This document shows positions 57,619 through 64,000 of a stretch of 64,000 nucleotides of DNA, one piece after another (within the stretch, counting starts at the first letter, position 1; every line of letters starts with the position of its first letter). The notes beneath the pieces were generated by a model. That model did no database searches. It had not been told where the DNA came from and saw only the letters and a program-made list of their open reading frames with translations. Both the position numbers and the translations under genes were made by a program. Origin of the DNA: Enterococcus hulanensis (lineage in GTDB: Bacteria; Bacillota; Bacilli; Lactobacillales; Enterococcaceae). The stretch covers positions 1 to 64,000 of the forward strand of contig NZ_BJED01000020.1 in the NCBI RefSeq assembly GCF_005405485.1, written 5' to 3'.

Positions 57619-57694
57619 AACACGAACATTAGATAGTTTATTTCATTATAATATCCGATAAATTGTTGAAATATTTTTTTCCTGTTGTTACACT
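57619..57694 (+). promoter_or_regulatory. purC promoter with a pair of inverted PurBoxes
   Basis: AAACACGAACATT (57618-57630) is identical over 13 bases to the purE box. CGAACATTA (57623-57631) faces TAATATCCG (57649-57657) across 17 bases. A promoter TTGAAA (57666-57671), 17 bases, TACACT (57689-57694) puts the first PurBox about 76 bases before the start site, as at purE. A TATAAT at 57647-57652 overlaps the second box and is an alternative -10. Confidence 0.8.
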
Positions 57695-57767
57695 AAAGAT
57701 GAAATTGAGAAACGAACGATTTTTAATGATTTGTTTTAGAATGTTCATCAAAAGGGAGCGTTATGAC

Positions 57768-58484
57768 GTGGAAAAAGGAACTTTATTGTATGAAGGAAAA
57801 GCAAAACAATTATTCCGAACGGATGATCCAGAAGTTATCTGGGTCGAATATTTGAACCAAGCGACAGCTTTGAACGGTGCTAAGAAAGACCAAATCAGCG
57901 GTAAAGGCGAACTTAACAATCAAATCACTGGATTGATTTTTGTTTTCTTGAAAAGTAAAGGAATTAAGAATCATTTTATCCAGCAACTTTCCACGAACGA
58001 ACAGCTGATCCAAACAGTTGGAATTATTCCTTTAGAAGTAGTCGTGCGCAATGTCGCAGCGGGCAGCTTTTCAAAACGACTAGCTATTCCAGAGGGCACA
58101 GCTTTAAAAACACCTATCGTAGAGTTTTATTACAAAAACGACGAGTTGGATGATCCGATGGTCGTTGACGATCACATCAGAATTTTGGGAATTGCAACGA
58201 CTGAGGAGATTGCGCAATTGCGTCAAATGGCTCTGGAAGTTAATGAGGCGCTGATCGAACTATTTGACTCGATAGACATTAAGCTGATTGATTTTAAGTT
58301 AGAATTTGGTCGTCAAAAAGACGGTACAATTTTATTGGCAGATGAAGTTTCGCCAGACACTTGTCGTTTGTGGGATAAAAAGACGAACGATCATTTAGAC
58401 AAGGATATTTATCGTCGCGACTTAGGCGACATCATTCCGGTTTACCAAGAAGTACTAAATAGATTAGAAAAGCGAGGAAAATAA
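57768..58484 (+). CDS. purC: Phosphoribosylaminoimidazole-succinocarboxamide synthase
   Basis: ATP-dependent joining of aspartate to CAIR, giving SAICAR. The 238-residue protein starts MEKGTLLYEGKAKQLF and shows EVVVRNVAAGSFSKRL (about 84-99), IKLIDFKLEFGRQKDG and LADEVSPDTCRLWD. The start is GTG 57768, 9 bases after AAGGGAG; the ATG at 57763 is out of frame, and the in-frame extension to 57663 overlaps the promoter. First gene of purCSQLFM. Confidence 0.96.
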   Translation: MEKGTLLYEGKAKQLFRTDDPEVIWVEYLNQATALNGAKKDQISGKGELNNQITGLIFVFLKSKGIKNHFIQQLSTNEQLIQTVGIIPLEVVVRNVAAGSFSKRLAIPEGTALKTPIVEFYYKNDELDDPMVVDDHIRILGIATTEEIAQLRQMALEVNEALIELFDSIDIKLIDFKLEFGRQKDGTILLADEVSPDTCRLWDKKTNDHLDKDIYRRDLGDIIPVYQEVLNRLEKRGK

Positions 58485-58486
58485 GG

Positions 58487-58741
58487 ATGTATTTTGTAAA
58501 AGTTTATGTAACGTATAAGGACTCTGTATTGGACCCACAAGGAGAAGCAGTAAAGGGCGCTGTTCACCGCTTAGGTTATGATGAAATTGAAGATGTTCGA
58601 ATCGGCAAGTACTTCGAAATCAAAGTTGCTAAAAGCGATCGGCCAGTTGAAGAAATGATTGAAGAAGTTTGCGACAAATTGTTAGCCAACGTCAATATGG
58701 AAACGTATCGTTATGAAATTTTAACATCGGAGGAAGTTTAA
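58487..58741 (+). CDS. purS: FGAM synthase subunit PurS
   Basis: Small structural subunit (84 residues) of the three-part formylglycinamidine ribonucleotide synthase with PurQ and PurL. Typical blocks: [31 protein letters not shown] and [19 protein letters not shown]. It lies 2 bases after purC and 1 base before purQ, with GCGAGGAAAATAAGG as ribosome binding region. Its presence explains why PurL is of the short form. Confidence 0.96.
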   Translation: MYFVKVYVTYKDSVLDPQGEAVKGAVHRLGYDEIEDVRIGKYFEIKVAKSDRPVEEMIEEVCDKLLANVNMETYRYEILTSEEV

Positions 58742-58742
58742 C

Positions 58743-59423
58743 ATGAAATTTGCGGTCATTGTGTTTCCTGGCTCAAATTGTGATCTGGATATGTACTGGG
58801 CAATGAAAGAAATCATGGGAGCTGATTGTGAGTATGTTCGCTATGATGCAGACAGCTTAGAGGGCTTCGATGGTGTGCTATTGCCGGGTGGGTTCTCTTA
58901 TGGGGATTACTTGCGTTGTGGAGCGATTGCTCGTTTTGCCAATATTATGTCCGAAGTCATTCGTTTCGCGGAAGAAGGTAAGCCAGTTTTCGGTACGTGT
59001 AATGGATTCCAGATTTTGACAGAAGCCGGTCTATTACCAGGGGCTTTGCGTCGGAATGAGTCATTAAAATTTATCAGCAAAATTACGCCGTTAAAAGTTG
59101 TGAACAACCAAACAAAATTTACATCCGAATATGCTGCAGATGAAGTAATCCAAATTCCTGTCGCCCATGGTGAAGGAAATTATTATTGTGATGAAGAAAC
59201 TTTGGCTGAGTTGAAGGAAAATAATCAAATCGTTTTTACTTATGAAGGTGAAAATATCAACGGCAGCGTGGAAAGCATCGCTGGAATTACCAACAAAGCA
59301 GGAAATGTTTTAGGAATGATGCCCCATCCAGAACGAGCAATGGAGAAATTGCTAGGTTCGGATGATGGCAAGAAATTCTTTGCTTCTATTTTAACTAATT
59401 TTGGAAAGGTGACTGCAAACTAA
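58743..59423 (+). CDS. purQ: FGAM synthase glutaminase subunit PurQ
   Basis: Class I glutamine amidotransferase that supplies ammonia to PurL. The 226-residue protein shows the catalytic Cys in [14 protein letters not shown] (about Cys86) and the His-Glu pair in [10 protein letters not shown] (about 196). [20 protein letters not shown] is the oxyanion-hole region. The purL ATG overlaps its TAA (TAATG). Confidence 0.97.
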   Translation: MKFAVIVFPGSNCDLDMYWAMKEIMGADCEYVRYDADSLEGFDGVLLPGGFSYGDYLRCGAIARFANIMSEVIRFAEEGKPVFGTCNGFQILTEAGLLPGALRRNESLKFISKITPLKVVNNQTKFTSEYAADEVIQIPVAHGEGNYYCDEETLAELKENNQIVFTYEGENINGSVESIAGITNKAGNVLGMMPHPERAMEKLLGSDDGKKFFASILTNFGKVTAN

Positions 59424-61642
59424 TGATGAAATTAGAACCAACGGCTCAAGAAATCAAAGATCAGCGTATTTACGCTGGATGGGGTTTGACCGATGAAGAA
59501 TATCGCTTAATTTCAGAAGACATTCTTGGTCGCCTGCCCAATTATACTGAAACAGGACTATTCTCTGTAATGTGGAGCGAACACTGTTCTTATAAAAACT
59601 CAAAACCAGTTTTACGTAAATTCCCGTCCGATGGTCCGCAGGTTTTGCAAGGACCAGGTGAAGGCGCTGGGATCGTCGATATTGGCGATGGACAGGCAGT
59701 CGTTTTCAAAGCGGAAAGCCATAATCACCCATCAGCAGTTGAACCTTATGAAGGAGCGGCAACCGGTGTCGGCGGAATCATTCGCGATATCTTTAGTATG
59801 GGTGCTCGCCCGATTGCTATTTTAGATTCGCTGCGTTTTGGTGAATTAGATACACCTCGTACTAAGTATTTATTAGAAGAAATCGTCGCTGGAATCAGCG
59901 GATACGGCAACTGTATCGGAATTCCGACTGTCGGCGGTGAAGTTGCTTTTGATCCTTGTTATGAGGGAAATCCTTTAGTAAATGCTATGTGTGTGGGCTT
60001 GATGGACCATAAAGACATTCAAAAAGGACAAGCCAAAGGTGTCGGCAACTCAATCATGTATGTTGGTGCAAAAACCGGCCGTGATGGGATTCATGGTGCG
60101 ACCTTTGCCTCTGAGGAATTTGTTGAAGGAGAAGAACAACAACGTTCTGCCGTTCAAGTAGGCGATCCTTTTATGGAAAAATTATTATTGGAAGCGTGTC
60201 TGGAACTTATTCTGGAGCATTCTGATATTTTAGTCGGCATTCAAGACATGGGAGCAGCTGGGTTAGTTTCATCTAGTTCAGAGATGGCTTCTAAAGCTGG
60301 TTCAGGCTTGAAACTTTATTTGGATGATGTACCGCAACGGGAAACGAATATGACACCATACGAAATGATGTTGTCAGAATCACAAGAACGGATGCTGATT
60401 TGTGTTGAACAAGGACACGAAGAAGAAGTTGTTGAATTATTCAAACGTTATGAGTTAGATGCTGTGACGATCGGTGAAGTTACAGATGATGGCATGTATA
60501 GCTTATATCACCATGGCGAAGAAGTAGCCAATTTACCAGTTGATGCTTTGGCCGAGGATGCTCCTGTTTATGAGAATGAAAAGAAAGAGCCTGCGCGTAT
60601 TCAAGAATTTGCGAACATGGCAGTTTTCAAACCAGAAGTAAAAGATGCGAGTGAAACATTGCTTGCTTTATTACAGCAGCCGACGATTGCTTCGAAGAGA
60701 ATGATTTACGAAACGTATGATTCACAGGTTCGGACGAATACTGTCGTGCGTCCGGGAAGCGATGCAGCAGTAATGCGTGTGCGTGGAACGAATAAAGCGT
60801 TGGCGATGACGACTGACTGTAATGCTCGTTATCTTTATTTAAATCCAGAAGTTGGCGGACAAATTGCGGTTGCAGAAGCGGCTCGTAATATCGTAGCGTC
60901 TGGTGGACAGCCTTTAGCAATTACAGACTGCTTGAACTATGGTTCACCTGAAAAACCAGAAGGCTTCTGGGAACTATGGACTTCAGCCGATGGAATATCT
61001 GAAGCATGTCGTACGTTGAATACACCAGTTATCTCTGGAAATGTTTCGATGTATAACGAAACGAACGGTAAAGCGATCTACCCGACACCAATGATCGGTA
61101 TGGTAGGTTTGATTGAAGACTTGAATCATATTACGACGCAAGAATTCAAACAAGCCGATGATTTGATCTATGTAATCGGAGAAACAAATGCTGACTTTAA
61201 CGGCACAGAGATTCAAAAAATGCAAAAAGGGTTGATCGAAGGTAAATTGATGGACTTTGATTTAGCTGTTGAAAAAGAAAATCAAGAATTGGTACTTTCA
61301 GCAATCAAAGCCGGTTTAGTAGCAAGCGCGCATGATTGTGCAGAAGGCGGCTTAGCCGTGGCAATTGCAGAAGCAGCTTTTAATAATCAATTAGGTGTTG
61401 ATGTTGAAGCAGCGATGCCGGTTGAGAATCTTTTTGCAGAAACCCAATCACGCTTCGTTTTATCGATTCATTCTGAAGATCAAGCAGCCTTTGAAGCTTT
61501 AGTCGGCGAAAAAGCAGTGAAAATCGGTAAAACAACCAATACTGGTGAATTGAAAGTAACTGCTGACGGCGGTGAAATCAAGGTTGCTACGCAAAAGGCA
61601 GAAGAATTATGGGAGGAAGCCATTCCATGTCTAATGAAGTAA
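59423..61642 (+). CDS. purL: FGAM synthase catalytic subunit PurL (small type)
   Basis: ATP-dependent amination of FGAR to FGAM. At 739 residues it is the Gram-positive short form that needs PurS and PurQ. The N-terminal part has [18 protein letters not shown] (about 46-63), then [21 protein letters not shown] split over 96-116, [18 protein letters not shown] (about 273) and [19 protein letters not shown] (about 635). Two ATGs stand in tandem at 59423 and 59426. purF starts 16 bases before its stop. Confidence 0.97.
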   Translation: MMKLEPTAQEIKDQRIYAGWGLTDEEYRLISEDILGRLPNYTETGLFSVMWSEHCSYKNSKPVLRKFPSDGPQVLQGPGEGAGIVDIGDGQAVVFKAESHNHPSAVEPYEGAATGVGGIIRDIFSMGARPIAILDSLRFGELDTPRTKYLLEEIVAGISGYGNCIGIPTVGGEVAFDPCYEGNPLVNAMCVGLMDHKDIQKGQAKGVGNSIMYVGAKTGRDGIHGATFASEEFVEGEEQQRSAVQVGDPFMEKLLLEACLELILEHSDILVGIQDMGAAGLVSSSSEMASKAGSGLKLYLDDVPQRETNMTPYEMMLSESQERMLICVEQGHEEEVVELFKRYELDAVTIGEVTDDGMYSLYHHGEEVANLPVDALAEDAPVYENEKKEPARIQEFANMAVFKPEVKDASETLLALLQQPTIASKRMIYETYDSQVRTNTVVRPGSDAAVMRVRGTNKALAMTTDCNARYLYLNPEVGGQIAVAEAARNIVASGGQPLAITDCLNYGSPEKPEGFWELWTSADGISEACRTLNTPVISGNVSMYNETNGKAIYPTPMIGMVGLIEDLNHITTQEFKQADDLIYVIGETNADFNGTEIQKMQKGLIEGKLMDFDLAVEKENQELVLSAIKAGLVASAHDCAEGGLAVAIAEAAFNNQLGVDVEAAMPVENLFAETQSRFVLSIHSEDQAAFEALVGEKAVKIGKTTNTGELKVTADGGEIKVATQKAEELWEEAIPCLMK

Positions 61643-63066
61643 GAAGTTTAAATGAAGAATGTGGCGTATTTGGCATCTGGGGTCACCCAGATGCTGCTCG
61701 CGTCACTTATTTTGGCTTGCATAGTTTGCAGCATCGAGGTCAAGAAGGTGCTGGGATTGTCAGTAATGACGGCGGGAATTTGATCAGCACTCGAGGATTA
61801 GGCTTGTTGTCAGAGGTTTTTAAAGACGAACGCCAATTAAATCAATTGACCGGCCAAGCAGCCATCGGTCATGTACGTTACGCAACGGCAGGAACCAGCA
61901 GTGTTGATAACATTCAGCCTTTCTTGTTTAATTTTTATGATGGAGACTTTGCTTTAGCCCACAATGGAAATTTGACGAATGCGAAAAGTTTGCGAAAAGA
62001 GCTGGAGGTCGACGGTGCGATTTTCCATTCGAACTCTGATACGGAAATCTTGATGCATTTGATTCGCCGCAGTCAAAAGGAAACGTTATGTGAGCGAATG
62101 AAGGAAGCGTTAAACACCGTAAAAGGCGGTTTTGCTTATTTGATGTTAACTGAGGAATCGATGGTTGCTGCTCTTGATCCGAATGGTTTTCGACCGTTGT
62201 CAATTGGTCAAATGGTCAATGGTGCTTATGTTGTCGCTTCTGAAACATGCGCATTAGAAGTTGTTGGCGCAAAATTTATCCAAGATGTTAATCCTGGTGA
62301 GATCATTACGATCAATGATGACGGATTGAAAGTGGAACGCTTCACTGAGGATACTCAGCATGCGATTTGTTCAATGGAATATATTTATTTTGCTCGACCT
62401 GACTCAAATATTGCCGGTGTCAATGTCCACAGCGCTCGAAAAAATATGGGACGCATTTTGTCACATGAAGCAGAGATTGAGGCGGATATGGTTGTCGGTG
62501 TTCCTAACTCCTCACTATCAGCCGCGAGTGGTTATGCGGAGGAATCTGGTATTCCTTATGAGATGGGTTTGGTAAAAAATCAATATGTTGCAAGAACCTT
62601 CATTCAGCCAACCCAAGAATTGCGGGAGCAAGGTGTGCGTATGAAGCTTTCTGCTGTGCGGGGTGTCGTTGAAGGAAAACGGGTGATTATGGTTGATGAT
62701 TCGATTGTACGAGGAACGACCAGCCGCCGAATTGTAAATCTTTTAAAAGAGGCCGGTGCGAAAGAAGTTCATGTAAGAATTGCTTCACCACCTTTACGCT
62801 ATCCATGTTTTTACGGCATTGATATTCAAACACGCAAAGAATTGATCGCTGCGAACCATTCAATCGAAGAAATTCGCGAAATGATCGGCGCAGACTCATT
62901 GTCATTCCTAAGCGAAGACGGATTGATCAATGCTATCGGATTAAATTTCGATGCACCATATTCAGGATTATGTATGGCATATTTCAATGGAGATTATCCA
63001 ACGCCGCTATATGATTATGAAGCACATTATCAAGCAACACTAAAAGAAAAAACTTCATTTTATTAA
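61627..63066 (+). CDS. purF: Amidophosphoribosyltransferase
   Basis: First committed step of purine synthesis: PRPP plus glutamine to phosphoribosylamine. The 479-residue protein has a short propeptide ([11 protein letters not shown]) cleaved to expose Cys12 of [10 protein letters not shown], the N-terminal nucleophile. The glutaminase domain has [17 protein letters not shown]; the PRTase domain has [18 protein letters not shown] (about 354). Of the four Fe-S cysteines of Bacillus Pur[19 protein letters not shown] and GLCMAYF give three; the last reads Tyr. ATG 61627 has GGAGG 10 bases upstream and overlaps purL. Confidence 0.96.
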   Translation: MSNEVRSLNEECGVFGIWGHPDAARVTYFGLHSLQHRGQEGAGIVSNDGGNLISTRGLGLLSEVFKDERQLNQLTGQAAIGHVRYATAGTSSVDNIQPFLFNFYDGDFALAHNGNLTNAKSLRKELEVDGAIFHSNSDTEILMHLIRRSQKETLCERMKEALNTVKGGFAYLMLTEESMVAALDPNGFRPLSIGQMVNGAYVVASETCALEVVGAKFIQDVNPGEIITINDDGLKVERFTEDTQHAICSMEYIYFARPDSNIAGVNVHSARKNMGRILSHEAEIEADMVVGVPNSSLSAASGYAEESGIPYEMGLVKNQYVARTFIQPTQELREQGVRMKLSAVRGVVEGKRVIMVDDSIVRGTTSRRIVNLLKEAGAKEVHVRIASPPLRYPCFYGIDIQTRKELIAANHSIEEIREMIGADSLSFLSEDGLINAIGLNFDAPYSGLCMAYFNGDYPTPLYDYEAHYQATLKEKTSFY

Positions 63067-63102
63067 AAATGAATACTTAATTATGAGTAAGGGGCGAATC
63101 GA

Positions 63103-64000
63103 GTGGGAAATGCATATTCTAAAGCTGGCGTTGATGTGGAAGCTGGTTATGAAGTAGTTGAACGCATCAAGAAGCATGTAAAGAGAACCGAACGTTTAGG
63201 TGTAATGGGAGCAATCGGCGGTTTCGGCGGCTGCTTCGATCTAAGTCAATTTCAATTGAAAGAGCCTGTTTTAATTTCTGGAACAGATGGAGTAGGAACA
63301 AAATTAATGGTGGCGATCCAAGCAGATAAGCATGATACGATCGGGATCGATTGTGTCGCCATGTGTGTGAATGATATCGTGGCTCAAGGCGCAGAACCGT
63401 TATACTTTTTAGATTATATCGCGACAGGTAAAAATGTTCCCGCCCGATTAGAGCAAGTAGTTGCAGGCGTGGCAGAGGGGTGTGTTCAGGCTGGCGCTGC
63501 CTTGATTGGCGGAGAGACAGCAGAAATGCCTGGTATGTATGGCGAGGATGATTATGATTTAGCTGGTTTTACAGTCGGTATTGCTGAGAAAAGTCAAATG
63601 ATCACCGGCGAGAAAATCAAAGCTGGAGATATCTTAGTCGGTTTGCCTTCAACAGGGATTCATTCAAACGGCTATTCCCTTGTTCGAAAAATTTTCTTTG
63701 AAACACATAATTTTTCAGTTGACGAAAAATTACCGGAATTAGCTGAAACATTGGGAAATGAAATTTTAACGCCGACACGAATCTATGTTGAAGCGATTCT
63801 GCCTTTAGTCAAAAAAGAATTAGTGAACGGTATTGCACACGTAACTGGCGGAGGCTTTGTCGAAAACTTGCCGCGGATGCTGCCGGAAAATCTGGCTTGC
63901 GAAATCGAATTAGGTACATGGCCAGTTTTACCGATTTTTGATGCGTTAGCCAAATATGGCGAAATTCCTGAAATGGAAATGTATGAGATCTTTAATATGG
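63103..64000 (+). CDS. purM: Phosphoribosylformylglycinamidine cyclo-ligase (cut by the window end)
   Basis: ATP-dependent closure of FGAM to AIR. The visible 299 residues cover most of the usual 340-350. Recognisable blocks: [19 protein letters not shown] at the start, [52 protein letters not shown] split over 87-109, [13 protein letters not shown] and [17 protein letters not shown]. The GTG start (63103) follows AAGGGGCG; no ATG lies near enough. It is 36 bases after purF with no terminator between. Confidence 0.95.
   Translation, partial: MGNAYSKAGVDVEAGYEVVERIKKHVKRTERLGVMGAIGGFGGCFDLSQFQLKEPVLISGTDGVGTKLMVAIQADKHDTIGIDCVAMCVNDIVAQGAEPLYFLDYIATGKNVPARLEQVVAGVAEGCVQAGAALIGGETAEMPGMYGEDDYDLAGFTVGIAEKSQMITGEKIKAGDILVGLPSTGIHSNGYSLVRKIFFETHNFSVDEKLPELAETLGNEILTPTRIYVEAILPLVKKELVNGIAHVTGGGFVENLPRMLPENLACEIELGTWPVLPIFDALAKYGEIPEMEMYEIFNM

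Noticed and set aside
57647-57652. TATAAT at 57647 as the main purC -10
   Set aside because: Its -35 position (GAACAT) is poor, and the 57666/57689 promoter has good hexamers and gives the same PurBox distance as purE; kept only as an alternative.

Overview
The window is a 64-kb stretch of core chromosome from a low-GC Gram-positive bacterium, most likely an Enterococcus or close relative (Lactobacillales). The basis is the gene set and order (pcrA-ligA-gatCAB-dagK-rlmD, mutM-coaE-nrdR-dnaB-dnaI, purS/Q/L), a DUF1149 gene typical of lactic acid bacteria, strong GGAGG ribosome binding sites with several TTG and GTG starts, and U-rich intrinsic terminators after most operons. The species cannot be fixed from the sequence alone. 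I saw no rRNA, tRNA, CRISPR array, prophage or replication origin.

Layout. 1-166: right end of an IS3-family element, abutting the fructose operon fruR-fruK-fruA (minus strand, 190-3835). 3993-7035: cytoplasmic alpha-amylase and a ClC chloride/proton exchanger, converging on one terminator. 7188-17540: DNA repair and translation genes pcrA, ligA and gatCAB, then a diacylglycerol kinase and a 23S rRNA methyltransferase. 17543-23914: small conserved proteins, a phosphoglycerate-mutase paralogue, a HAD phosphatase, DUF1149, a cystine symporter with a structured leader, a VOC protein, a metallophosphatase and an EamA transporter. 24026-29395: tex, sprT-like, murC, a MaoC-like hot-dog protein and a Bax-inhibitor-1 protein. 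29595-38731: polA, mutM-coaE, nrdR-dnaB-dnaI, trmK-NIF3. 38755-46280: pepT, a UPF0104 membrane protein, a zinc-less ADH-like oxidoreductase, clpB behind a CtsR box, and a secreted GH73-LysM hydrolase. 46506-51405: cysK, perR, ald-tdcB and a CorA-like transporter.

51406-64000 is devoted to purines. xpt-pbuX (xanthine salvage) sits behind a guanine-class purine riboswitch. It is followed by purE-purK, purB, an unknown minus-strand ORF, and purC-purS-purQ-purL-purF-purM, with purM running off the end. The purE and purC promoters each carry a pair of inverted PurBoxes. The spacing (16 and 17 nt) and the distance to the inferred start site (about -76) match at the two promoters, which suggests common control by PurR.

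The most interesting unexplained structure lies between purK and purB. A 95-nt element is present twice, 153 nt apart, with 93/95 identical positions. Its 39-nt upstream flank is repeated at only about 67% identity. Copy 2 carries the ribosome-binding region of purB. Copy 1 carries an equivalent site in front of a 9-codon ORF. It matches no purine-related riboswitch consensus I can recall and may be an undescribed tandem leader. Other regulatory structure includes three 10-bp direct repeats upstream of the fruR promoter, a folded leader before the cystine symporter, repeated GATGAGC motifs upstream of clpB, and an inverted repeat lying on a -10 box upstream of xpt.
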